In this document: one piece after another, positions 14,326 to 24,100 of the stretch
Layout: each line of letters starts with the position of its first letter
How positions within the stretch are numbered: position 1 is the first letter of the stretch
IMG/VR virus record: IMGVR_UViG_3300032607_001599
Coordinates: 1-32,580 of that record
DNA from: a virus
Length of the DNA stretch: 32,580 nucleotides
Strand: one strand, 5' to 3'
The notes under the pieces: model-generated
The model's input: only the letters and a program-made list of their open reading frames with translations
Databases searched by the model: none
Told to the model about the DNA's origin: nothing
Position numbers and translations under genes: made by a program

Positions 14326-15174
14326 CTAACCAATCATGTCTAAAGCGGGCATCTCATACTCATTTCGCATTCTTGATTTAATATCGTCAAGTTCTGTAAT
14401 GGCATCTTGATATAATTGCCTTCCATTAAGTTCAATTCCTCCAGGAAGTTTAACTCCCTGAAATTTAATTAAATTTTGTCCCCATTGCTTCTTAACTAAA
14501 GAAGTTAAATACATTTTCAAAAATGAGTCATTATAAACTTTTGGAAAATCATTTGGGTCTAAAATTCTGTAACAACTAATTACAAGATAATCCCCAACGA
14601 CAAGTCCTCCCCAATTGGTATCAATATACAACCTGTTCTGTCTTTTAGTATACCTAATACTCTTATCCGTGTTAATTAAATAATTAATAGTTTCCAAATA
14701 TGATTTAACCATGCTATAATTGAGAAGTTCTATGGCAGTAAAATTATAAACATCATTCAAGAAAATTTGATATGCCACATTAAACATACCAGCAGAAAGA
14801 CCACTAGTGTCAACTTTGAACACACCATCAATTCCAATTACACTATCAGGAACTTGAATATAATTACTGTCCTCCTCAAATGTAAAAGTTGTAGACCCCA
14901 TTCCCGGAATCGATACACTTGGACTTGTAGTGGATACAATGCCAATAGGATTTGATACTTTTTTACCCTGCCCTCTATCAATATCTTGCTGAGTAAGTTT
15001 ATATTTAAGATACATTTTTTCAATTCCATCAAAATGGCGTTCTTGAAAAAATTGTAAAGCATCATCTACCAGATCATCAATTTGATCGTCATCAACATTA
15101 ATTTCTAATACAGGAGCACCTAGTCGTCTAAGACAATAATCAACAAGTTCTTGTCGTGAAGATGGCTTTGACAT
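14326..15174 (-). CDS. gp13: Neck protein gp13
   Basis: 282 residues; T4 gp13 has 309. It binds the portal after packaging and with gp14 forms the site where the tail attaches. The N-terminus SRQELVDYCLRRLGAPVLEI followed by NVDDDQIDDLVDDALQFFQE is the gp13 signature. A Ser/Thr loop (STTSPSVSIPGMGSTT) follows, then QIFLNDVYNF and YTKRQNRLYIDTNWGG, and the C-terminal VKKQWGQNLIKFQGVKLPGG. A possible late promoter lies at 15194-15201. It ends five bases before the chosen gp14 ATG. Confidence 0.95.
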   Translation of the reverse strand: MSKPSSRQELVDYCLRRLGAPVLEINVDDDQIDDLVDDALQFFQERHFDGIEKMYLKYKLTQQDIDRGQGKKVSNPIGIVSTTSPSVSIPGMGSTTFTFEEDSNYIQVPDSVIGIDGVFKVDTSGLSAGMFNVAYQIFLNDVYNFTAIELLNYSMVKSYLETINYLINTDKSIRYTKRQNRLYIDTNWGGLVVGDYLVISCYRILDPNDFPKVYNDSFLKMYLTSLVKKQWGQNLIKFQGVKLPGGIELNGRQLYQDAITELDDIKSRMRNEYEMPALDMIG

Positions 15175-15193
15175 TTATGATTACTTTTTTTTA

Positions 15194-15201
15194 TATTTAT
15201 G
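15194..15201 (-). promoter_or_regulatory. Possible late promoter for gp13 (variant)
   Basis: CATAAATA on the minus strand, one mismatch from the late consensus, overlapping the stop of the 62-residue gene and 19 bases before the gp13 ATG. Confidence 0.4.
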
Positions 15202-15385
15202 TAAAGTCATCAGCATCTTTTCTTCTAGATTTTGTTGCCTTTAATTTATCGTTTTCTGCGGATAAAATTTCTATAGATCTTTTTAATCCATTAATTTGCG
15301 TTTCCATTACAACATTAGAATTAAAAAATTCAAAACATTTTTGTTGATATGTAGATATTATCGCCTTTAAGTCATCTTCGGACAT
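15197..15385 (-). CDS. Small coiled-coil protein before gp13
   Basis: 62 residues. Residues about 20-50 show a heptad-like pattern (VVMETQINGLKRSIEILSAENDKLKA), followed by a basic KSRRK patch and an acidic end. No family recognised. It is set between the fibre-like gene and the neck genes and is preceded by a strong hairpin whose 5' arm holds its best Shine-Dalgarno-like sequence. It may be a small oligomeric virion or chaperone factor; nothing shows which. Confidence 0.7.
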   Translation of the reverse strand: MSEDDLKAIISTYQQKCFEFFNSNVVMETQINGLKRSIEILSAENDKLKATKSRRKDADDFT

Positions 15386-15387
15386 AG

Positions 15388-15412
15388 ATAAGAGGAGATT
15401 GGCTCCTCTTAT
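15388..15412. repeat. Perfect 10-bp hairpin before the 62-aa gene
   Basis: ATAAGAGGAG, five-base loop ATTGG, CTCCTCTTAT. It is the strongest hairpin seen at a gene junction in the window. On the plus strand it is followed by a T-rich run (TTATTGTTTTTTATA), as in an intrinsic terminator; on the minus strand, the coding direction, no U-run follows and the ATG comes two bases later. It could stop antisense transcription, weakly end the fibre transcript, or hide the GAGGAG ribosome site. Confidence 0.65.
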
Positions 15413-15417
15413 TTATT
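15410..15417 (-). promoter_or_regulatory. Possible late promoter for the 62-aa gene (variant)
   Basis: AATAAATA on the minus strand, one mismatch from the late consensus, overlapping the outer end of the hairpin at 15388-15412 and 24 bases before the ATG at 15385. A transcript from it would start within the hairpin, so it could avoid the full structure. Confidence 0.35.
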
Positions 15418-15430
15418 GTTTTTTATATTA

Positions 15431-17188
15431 TCAGAACGTTCCACCATCTACTACAATATTTTGAAGTTGAAGTTCACTACTCACACACCCAATGATTTGT
15501 TGTGTTCCTCCAGTACAGGCACTGTTAACCCACAGTTCACCTACTTCAATAGGAGCAAATGTAGTGACAGTAAGTTGTGGAGTATCAACAGTTGTACCAT
15601 CAGTATCTGCACTAAGAACACTTGCAAACTTAAATCTCGAATCACCATGTTCCCAAATAACGGCAGATTTCTTTGCAGTCGTTGCAAAATAATTAAATAG
15701 GATACCTAAGTCCCAAGTAGTTGCTCCAGCAGGAGTAGCACCATTTACAATGCCCAAATCAATGGTTCTGTCTTCTACTGTAAGTGCAGTGGTATTAACT
15801 TGAGTAGTACTACCATTTACATAAAGATTACCACTAACTGTTAAGTCATCAGCAACAGTTACATCATTACCTGCAAGTGTAATTGCGACTGCCCCAGTGC
15901 TAGATTTAATATCATTTCCGGTAACCTGCAAGTCACCACCAACAACTAGATCTGTAGAGAAAGTAGAAACACCAGTAACATTAATACCACTATTTGCAAC
16001 TATAAGTCCAGCAGCATCAGTGAAAGTTAAACTAGAATCATCTACAAGAGACCCTGAAGTTCCTGCAAGAACAATTCGAGAAGCAGTTAAATCACTTACA
16101 GTTGCCGAAGAAAGAACTGTTTCTCCTCCAGAAATATCAGCACCACCATTTGCATCAATTGCGCCAGTAAAGGTGGAGACACCAGTTACTGCAAGAGTAT
16201 TGTTTAATACAGTATGTCCAGTAACATCAAGACCACCGTCGGCATCAATAAGTCCAGTAAAGGTTGAAATACCAGTTGCTAAAAGGTTTCTGGTTGTAAT
16301 ATCTAGACCAATTGAAGCACCACCAGTAACAGCAAGTCCACCAACAAAAAGTTGGTTATTAATAAAAACATTACTTGAAGTGAATGTTGCAATACCAACA
16401 AAAGTTGATACTCCAGTAACATTAATATTTGTAGTAGCAACACTTACTACATTAAGATTTCTCCATCTCTGCCCATTATTACCTAAATCATGAGCATCAT
16501 CAGTATTTGGTACAAGACTTGAAATAAATTCACCACCAACATTAATATCGTCAGTATTAGCATCACCAATATTAATTGTGCCACCCTTAAATGTTACAAC
16601 TCCTACAAACTCTGCATATCCACCAACATGAAGATTTTGCTTAACGGTGAGGTTTTTTGCAATACCCATACCACCATCAAGTTGAAGAGATCCAGTGTTC
16701 TCATTACCCAAAGTATTATCAGTAACATTAGAAACTGTAGTAATACCAGAAATATCTACATCACTATTGATATCAAGTAATGTAGTACTAAATGTAGCAA
16801 TACCTGTAAAAACTGGGTCAGAAGAACCACTTGACCAACTTAAAGTTCCACTTCCGTCATTAGTTAAAACAGAGGATGCTGGACCATTACCTGCTGGAAA
16901 AGTGTAAGTTACCGCAGTCCCGACAGAAGCTGGTGCAGCAAGAGTGATTGATGTTCCACTTACTCCTACATCATGTGTTCCAAAAAGATTGATCCCACCG
17001 CCAATAGTTGTAGATTCCTTTCTCCAATATCTGGAAGAACCAAAGAATCTATTATCCCCCCCAAGAGTATTAATTCCAATATAAAAGTTTGACTCATCTG
17101 TAATAAAGGAGGGTTCTCCCGTAGAAAGTCCTACAGATGCAAACGCAGATTGAGGACCCCTTTTAAACCTTAAGGTAGGATTTGCCAT
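15431..17188 (-). CDS. Tail-fibre-like structural protein with beta-repeat shaft
   Basis: 585 residues. The N-terminus LRFKRGPQSAFASVGLSTGEPSFITD is the short attachment-type domain found at the start of many phage fibre and tropism proteins (KRG ... L..GEP.f.t). The middle (about 150-440) consists of imperfect repeats of 20-30 residues such as TGVSTFTGAIDANGGADISG, with NLTV or DLTV.GNL strands, as in fibrous beta-helical shafts. The C-terminal part (DLTVSGNLYVNGSTTQVNT, VEDRTIDLG, SAVIWEHGDSRFKF) is a block I associate with cyanophage fibre proteins. The end QNIVVDGGTF is nearly repeated at the end of the next upstream gene product (NVDFDGGAF). It is probably a fibre or whisker attached near the baseplate or neck; the exact T4 counterpart is unknown. 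Confidence 0.85.
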   Translation of the reverse strand: MANPTLRFKRGPQSAFASVGLSTGEPSFITDESNFYIGINTLGGDNRFFGSSRYWRKESTTIGGGINLFGTHDVGVSGTSITLAAPASVGTAVTYTFPAGNGPASSVLTNDGSGTLSWSSGSSDPVFTGIATFSTTLLDINSDVDISGITTVSNVTDNTLGNENTGSLQLDGGMGIAKNLTVKQNLHVGGYAEFVGVVTFKGGTINIGDANTDDINVGGEFISSLVPNTDDAHDLGNNGQRWRNLNVVSVATTNINVTGVSTFVGIATFTSSNVFINNQLFVGGLAVTGGASIGLDITTRNLLATGISTFTGLIDADGGLDVTGHTVLNNTLAVTGVSTFTGAIDANGGADISGGETVLSSATVSDLTASRIVLAGTSGSLVDDSSLTFTDAAGLIVANSGINVTGVSTFSTDLVVGGDLQVTGNDIKSSTGAVAITLAGNDVTVADDLTVSGNLYVNGSTTQVNTTALTVEDRTIDLGIVNGATPAGATTWDLGILFNYFATTAKKSAVIWEHGDSRFKFASVLSADTDGTTVDTPQLTVTTFAPIEVGELWVNSACTGGTQQIIGCVSSELQLQNIVVDGGTF

Positions 17189-17222
17189 TTATTTTTTTTA
17201 AATTGATCTATAATATATTTAG

Positions 17223-17230
17223 TATTTATT
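17223..17230 (-). promoter_or_regulatory. Possible late promoter for the fibre-like gene (variant)
   Basis: AATAAATA on the minus strand, one mismatch from the late consensus, 34 bases before the ATG at 17188 and overlapping the stop of the preceding gene. Confidence 0.4.
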
Positions 17231-17552
17231 AAAACGCCCCGCCATCAAAATCAACATTATCAGTTCTATTTGGATCACTATCTAATACATTAATAAAGTC
17301 TGCTGGAATTCCTCCAGGAACAGCGTCTTGTAAAATTTGATCTGGGTCTACTGCAATTATTTTGTTATTACTTGCATCATATTGTAATACAAAATTGTCT
17401 TGTATTCCAGTTAAATCTACAACTACACCAGAAATTGAATTTGATGATGTAGCACTCATATTACTCGCTACAACTTTAGTAGCACTTTGGTTTCCAACTG
17501 CTACCCTTATATTATTTTGATTTCCAACCTTTACATTTATATTATTTGACAT
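17229..17552 (-). CDS. Small fibre-associated protein with DGGAF end
   Basis: 107 residues from the ATG at 17552, which overlaps the previous stop (TAATG); a TTG three codons upstream is less likely. The N-terminus has alternating polar and hydrophobic residues (NINVKVGNQNNIRVAVGNQS, a short repeated VGNQ unit). A middle block VVDLTGIQDNFVLQYDASNNKIIAVDPDQ resembles linker parts of cyanophage fibre proteins. The C-terminus NVDFDGGAF resembles that of the downstream 585-residue fibre protein. A fibre partner or short fibre remnant is likely; function not shown. Confidence 0.75.
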   Translation of the reverse strand: MSNNINVKVGNQNNIRVAVGNQSATKVVASNMSATSSNSISGVVVDLTGIQDNFVLQYDASNNKIIAVDPDQILQDAVPGGIPADFINVLDSDPNRTDNVDFDGGAF

Positions 17553-17887
17553 TAGGTACAAACTCCAGCAGTTACAAGAGCAGTTCCTTCAACAACTCTA
17601 GTTTTTACGCTACTACTATCTGTTAATAATACATCATAAACATACCTTCCAGGTTTTAATGCTGAAGTTACTCCCGCAGTTAAAGCAATTCCAACTTGTC
17701 CTATTGCAGAAACAATTGAAGTAGTAAAATTAACTTTAGTAGAACTTGCTGGGTGTTTTGCTAATTTTGCTTGAGCAGAAAATCCAGCAAGATTTTTTAC
17801 TGAATTTGTGGTTGCATCCTCAAGAATATATGTAGTATTAAAGGTTGAACCTTGCTCAATTGCTATGTTAACTACTCTTGCTGACAT
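17552..17887 (-). CDS. Small beta-sandwich-like virion protein
   Basis: 111 residues without a signal peptide. The pattern VNIAIEQGSTFNTTYIL, FSAQAKLAKHP, then GVTSALKPGRYVYDVLLTDSS and VVEGTALVTAGV is that of small phage baseplate or fibre domains in which an input strand (QGSTF) is followed by a PGrYvYDv strand, as in the N-terminal part of BppU-like proteins. That likeness is from pattern only. An exact late promoter at 17912-17919 begins a unit with the next gene. Confidence 0.72.
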   Translation of the reverse strand: MSARVVNIAIEQGSTFNTTYILEDATTNSVKNLAGFSAQAKLAKHPASSTKVNFTTSIVSAIGQVGIALTAGVTSALKPGRYVYDVLLTDSSSVKTRVVEGTALVTAGVCT

Positions 17888-17911
17888 TAGTGATAATAAT
17901 ATCTATACAAG

Positions 17912-17919
17912 TATTTATA
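17912..17919 (-). promoter_or_regulatory. T4-type late promoter for the two small fibre-region genes
   Basis: Exact TATAAATA on the minus strand, overlapping the stop codon of the 68-residue gene (17915-17917) and 24 bases before the ATG at 17887. Confidence 0.6.
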
Positions 17920-18121
17920 GTTTTTCAAGTATCAATTTCATCATATCTTTAATTTCACTCACATCAGATTTTAAATTTTCAATTTCTTGTCTCTCTTGTA
18001 GTTTTCTTTCTTTATGTGTCATATACTCATTGTATTCGTTATAATTTGTGTTAATTACAGCTTTTGAATAATTATCCCTAGACAATGAAGAATGCCCTTC
18101 GACTTGAATTAAATTTATCAT
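17915..18121 (-). CDS. Small coiled-coil protein coupled to the 2503-aa gene
   Basis: 68 residues. The N-terminal half MINLIQVEGHSSLSRDNYSKAVINTN resembles a small conserved protein of cyanomyoviruses as I remember it (VxGHxxLxRD..S.AvvNTN..EY..Y). The C-terminal half (ERKLQERQEIENLKSDVSEIKDMMKLI) is a predicted coiled coil. Its ATG overlaps the stop of the giant gene by one base (TAATG), so the two proteins are probably made in a fixed ratio and may assemble together. Function unknown. Confidence 0.78.
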   Translation of the reverse strand: MINLIQVEGHSSLSRDNYSKAVINTNYNEYNEYMTHKERKLQERQEIENLKSDVSEIKDMMKLILEKL

Positions 18122-21100
18122 TATGCTAATGCAATTGCTCTTAAGTCTCTAATTTTTGGAACAAATGCTTGATTAGTTCCGTTCATAACAATTTTAATCA
18201 TAAACCCACTGAATGGGGGTAAGTTATCTTGAGAATATAAGTATTCTAAAAATTCACCTTCACCGCCAGGAACAGATGCTTTGACATCATCATTAGGAAG
18301 CCCACTATTATTTGCTAGGTCAATTATAGTGTATGCAGTATTGTCTGTAGATCCAGACTTTCTTAAGTTATCATACCCTGGGAATGGAGAATATGTTTGA
18401 TCTGCATCAGGCAAATCTGATCTAAATAATCTATAGAATACTCTTATTTCATTTGTAGAATCTCGGAATGCATCAAATCTAACTTGTAATGAAGATGCTG
18501 GTGTGGCAAGGGAAACTCTTTTAGAAACATATACTGCAGCATGAGGATCGCCCAAAGAAACATTTACACGACGATCAGTTACATAATTTGAAATTGGCTT
18601 ATCAATTCTATTGGAAGTAGTAATAATATTCAATCGTTGCAAATCAATAATTGGGGAAAGGCGATCATTATCAGTATTGAATACACACTCTAGTGCAAAT
18701 GATTTATTTCCAGGTAATGTAGATAATCTGGCAGTTTCATTTACTTGAGAAGCTATTATCATAGGTTGTTCATAATAATTAATATCATCAAGTGTTATTG
18801 GATTAAATCCGTAATCAGTAAATGAAACCTCTGTACCATTAACACTAGTACCAGTAGTAGTTCTGGCTCTTGCAACAAGAAATGTTCCTTCTGGAGTTAA
18901 TCTAGCAATATTCGGAGTTAAGGCTTCAAACTGTATATTTTGAGTTGCTTTAGCAACAAATCCACCTCCACTTTTAGTGATATTAAATGATAGTGGTTGA
19001 AATCCTCCAGAATTACCAGTACTTCTATCTACACCATTGGAAGCTCTATCAATTTTTATTGCATAAGTGTCTAATGATATTGGATCTGATATTGTTGCAG
19101 ATGAAAGATTATGAGTTTTATTAATTCTTCTTAAAGAAATCCCATTGAATTCATATTTGTTAACTGAGGAATTTACCGAGTGTGTTTTAACTAAAGTGTT
19201 GTCAATTGCTCTAGTAATTCCGGTGAGACTATTTCCACTAACGCCTTGATATGAAATGATTTCATCGTTTATAACAATATACCCAGGATTAGTTGAAGAT
19301 ACGCCGACGTTTTCAAAATTTGTAAGTATTGATATCGATGTTAACGGAATATTTGTAGTAGAAGTATTTGAGTACTCTGCACTTAAAGTAGTCGCCGGAT
19401 AATCACTATCTAAAGAAGAAATAATAACTTGGTTACTGGCTGAATGCATTCCATGATTTCTATGCGAAATTATCATGTGTTGCCCATCTCCAGTTCCAGA
19501 TGAACTGATTGTGGTTGGAATTGCTGGAAGTGTGGATGCTACACCAACATTATTAAATGCTAAATTGTCCAAAGTATTAAATGTTCCTTGAACTTGGTTC
19601 AACACAAGTTGATTAATAGAAGTTATTACACCAACATTAAATCTAACATTTTGACTTGTTGCTCCGAGTTGTGCGGATACTACATCTCCAACAGAATAGC
19701 CTCCACCCCCATTAGTAACAGTAACTATACCAATATTACCTGCGATTACTTCTACTAATGCAAGTCCACCAGATCCATTTCCAGTAACTGCATTTAAACT
19801 GACATTTTCGTAATAGAAATTTCCTGTAGATGGGGTAATTCCAGATCCAACATTATTTACCGTTAAATTAGGAGTAGATATTGTTATACTTCCAATACCA
19901 ATTATTCCTGAAGTTTTTACTAATTTTGCTGTAGCATTTGTATTGTTAATTTGGGTAATTGTTACCCCCGCATTTAGGAATGTGGAGGGAACAGTGCTTC
20001 CAAGACCAACTACAATTTCATTTGAAGGAGTAAATATTGGATTTGGTCTTAACGTAACAATGTTACCATTACCTTCGGTTAAGACTGGATTATATGCAGT
20101 AAAAACTCCAGCATCCGTTACAAATTGTGCTCTGTGCATGACGAATTTGAGATCTTCATATTGACTTGCGTCCCAAGTTGATCCATTTTGAGATTTAAAT
20201 AGTGATCCCATATATGGTTGCTGGGATATAACTACTTGTCGATCCACACCTAACCCAACAGTACTAATATCAACTTTACCCATTTGAGAAATCCAAGCAT
20301 TATAACTATTTGACATAGATAATAATACTATTGCGTATTCAGTGCCTCCCTGTAAAAAGATTGGAGATCTGAAAGTAAATTTAGTTGCCGCAGTTCCATT
20401 ACTAGAAACATTAACCTGTGATGGCTCTAGAGTAACTTCAGCCATAGGAACAATTGTAGTTGTTGGGTATCCGGCAATCATTGTTCTAATTTGGCATGTA
20501 ACGGGAATTGCCAGATCTTTTGATTGGAAGAATACATCAATTGATGTCACAAAACAATCTTCACCTTTAGGAATTAGTACTGATTCTGCAAGAGGGTCAA
20601 TCCATTCCCTCTCCACTCTAACATTAAATGTTGTTTTAGTTGCAACTCCCTGTTCTACCCCGTTTACAATTCTAGATTCTGATAGATTTAATGTTTGAAC
20701 ATCAGCATTTCTTGTGGAAATAATAGATCCTTGTTTTATAGATAAAATCCCACTAGAAGTAAATTTATGTTCTCCAGCACTTTCTACTGTTCCCGATATT
20801 GTAGAATTTGTAGAACTATTTGTAAGTCTAAAATTCTTAATTCCACTTGTAAATTGTGGATTTGTTACAAATTTTGGATTTGGTATGTATAAAGAACCAA
20901 TCAAAGTTGCAGATGTATCAGATATCAATCGTAAATTATTAACAGTGGCTTCTGCGCCACTAGTTTCTCCCTTCAGTCTTGTTCCAACTTTAACTCTACC
21001 TTTAAATGCTCCAGTTGCCATATCTGATAGACTAGCAGTATCAATATTCAATATAGTAGAAGTTGCAGAATAACCAAGACTCATTTCTTGAAGTGTGTTA

Positions 21101-24100
21101 TAAGGATTTAGTAGATATTCTGTAGTTGGTGCATTGTATGGACCATACTTGTGATTTGCCACCGCAAGTCTTGCAGTGAACTGTTCGAAGGAAGCTGACG
21201 TATTGACTGTTGTTGTGAGAGATTTAATTTTTTCTCCACCTAAAAATACACCACTATTCATAGTAACTTCTAAAAGTTTCGGGATACAATATTGAGTCAT
21301 ATCTACATTTTCAAAGAAAACGTACATTTGAGTTGACGGTTTAACTGATTTCGCAATGAATTCAATATTTCTTTCCCTACAATAAGGAATCACTTCTCTA
21401 CTTACAAATTTTGCTTCAATTTCGGTTATATCAATTCTTGGTGTAATTTTATATTGAATACCCGCCCTATTCTGTTGTTGTTTTACATCATATTCTGCAA
21501 GGTATGTTTCAACAGAGGTGTCTCTAAATGTGGTCGTTCTGGATCTTCTACTATGTCTACCGCCTCCACTAATATAGCTATTCTGTATAATTGTATTTGT
21601 AACAACTGTTCCCTTTTGAGGTTTACCTCCAGGTTTTACTGTTTTGCCAGTCCATACAGTTTGCCAGGCTTTCCAATCAATAGGAGAAAGCCCTGTGTTT
21701 GGATCTGCTTGATATAAAGTAAGAAATGCATCATAATTACCACGCTCTTCCACTCTTTGTGGTTCGAGCATGGATTCTTCAATCCAAGTATCAGTTTCAG
21801 GATTTAATACAATGTTACTAATCCAAGTTATCACAGCGAATGGATTTACATTTACAACTCCTGACGCAAACCTTTGTTCAATTAAAGGAATTTCAGTATA
21901 CTTAAGACTAATCAAATCTCCTGTTCTTTGAATATTTGCATTTCCTAAATCTGTTACAAATCTAAGATCTGCTGCAACATTTGCAGTTGTCCCAATTCCA
22001 ATGGCAGAGGCAGATCCAAGTAAAAGATCTAATGATGTAGTATAATGAGATGGGCGCATATTACCATCTTCGGCGTCAATGCTAGCTTTAAAATCAGGAC
22101 TTGCTAAATTATGGGCACCGTGAGATGTAAAATTATCTATAAAAATGCCATTTTTAAATCTATCTAATCCAGTTACTGGATCCTTAATTGAAAGAGTTTG
22201 AGTATCCAATTCAAGCAAACTTAATTGAGTATAGTACTCAATGTTTTTAATACGATTTTCCAGAACACTAATATCTTTCATTTGATATCTTTTGTGCTTT
22301 GTAAATGAAATAATTAAATCACTTTGAGAATTGTATGAATATGGAGGAATTGTAACAGTTGCAACTTCAAAGGCGTCACTTGTCAAAATTGGAGCAACTG
22401 GATTTTCTGCAGGTTCGCCGGAAACTGATTCAAAAAAACCATTTTTTGTCAATATAATTTTATCAATTCTTGGAAGACGATAAGAATAACCTAAGACAAG
22501 AGATTCATCTATAACTACATTTGTAGTAACTGATGACCCATCATTTGGAAATATTCTTGATACAAATTCAAATGGAGCAAAACCACTGTTAATATTATAA
22601 TCAGATACTCTAGGTCTTAAATCTATTACATCTGAATGTCTAAGAGTATCGTAATCAATTCTAGGTAAATCAATACTATCATTAACCACTCTTGGTGGCC
22701 AACTTAAGTAACAAAAGAATTCTCCATCATCTGCTGTTGGAGTGCTGTAAAAATCAAAAATTACTGTAATTTGTCTTGATGGTGCGGAAAATTCAGATTT
22801 TCTTATAATTCTACCAAAATCTAAGTATTCTAATCTTTCCCCACTATCGAGTGAAAAGTTAGCGTTAATTTTTTTATCACCTGGATTAATATTAGTAATA
22901 GTTGCACTTACTTGAGATAATTTACAAGTAAATCTTTCATTTAATTGAAATTCTCTTTCGTTTTGATATACAAATTCCAATGTTGTGGAAGTCGATGATA
23001 CCACTCTTCCAGCAGCACCAGAGGACTCTCCAATAAATTCATCACCAGATGGAACTTCTAAAAGGTTTCCAACTATATTGGATAATATTAAAGTTGGAAT
23101 TGTTGGAATGTTATTATCATCAGATTCAAAAATAGCGTGAATTCTTAAAACTTCGGCTTTGTTTAAAGAAATTTCTCTATCTTGAACTCTAGTTCCATAA
23201 ATTGAACCATAAGTTAAACCATCATTTAGAGATGTATTTCCAGTGGATCCTGATGCAGGATTATTAGATTTGTTTATTGTAAGTTTAGCGCATCTAGTTA
23301 AAACCTTAGATTTTGCATTAACTTTAATTTTTCTTAAAGTTCCAGTAAAACGAGCATTTGCATCAGCTGAGACACTTAATTGAGAAAGTATTATTGTTTT
23401 TGCATCCTGGGAAAATATTAATTTTCCTCTGGATAATGGCTCTACCGTACCATTAGAGTATGTAACTAAATACCTTTCTTCATCAAATGGTTCAAATACA
23501 GAATCTACATCTGATTCAATGATAACTGCTCCACTTGAACTTACAACTATTGGATAAGTTTTTCTAAAAACTAATTGGGTGTTATCTAAGTTTATATTAC
23601 TTATATTTGAATGAGGCATTGCTTGGAAAAATGATGCCTTGTCCGAATCTTCAAGTTCTGGTAAAACAACTCTAATACCACCACTAAGAGTTTCGGTAGA
23701 AGGCAATCCCCCATCACATACATCAGAAACTGTAGTCACCCCAACTATGGTAACTGTATTTAAATTTTGTCCAATTGAGGTAACTCTATTGTAAGTTATT
23801 GTAGAAAATCCACTTCTAGTATATGCTAAGATATCATTTACAAATAAGGAAGCTCCAATTTTTCTGGTAATTAACCCCGTGATTGTACATACTCCAGCAG
23901 AAGCAGCACTAATAGTTAGAGGCAGATCTGAAATATCATCTTGAATCGAAAGATCTAAATCACCACTAAACGTGGTTACACCTACGCTAGAATATAAAGA
24001 TTTAATATCAAATAAAGTGCTATCAGTTACACTACTAATAGTTGGTGATGAACTAATACCATTTACAGAAATTGATTCTCCAACAATAAAAGTTCCACTA

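Noticed and set aside
14319-14333. TTG start for gp14 at 14333
   Set aside because: It would overlap gp13; an ATG four codons on, just after the gp13 stop, gives a better start. The same reasoning moved the starts of the 137-residue and 107-residue genes to nearby ATG codons.
15950-16450. Regularly spaced near repeats that could be taken for a CRISPR array
   Set aside because: They are imperfect, in frame, and encode the TGVSTFTG fibre repeats; no constant repeat or unique spacers.
15897-16493. Plus-strand open frame of 198 codons opposite the fibre-like gene
   Set aside because: The fibre repeats on the minus strand lack stop-producing codons in this frame; the peptide shows only Val/Pro/Thr-rich repeats and no recognisable domain.
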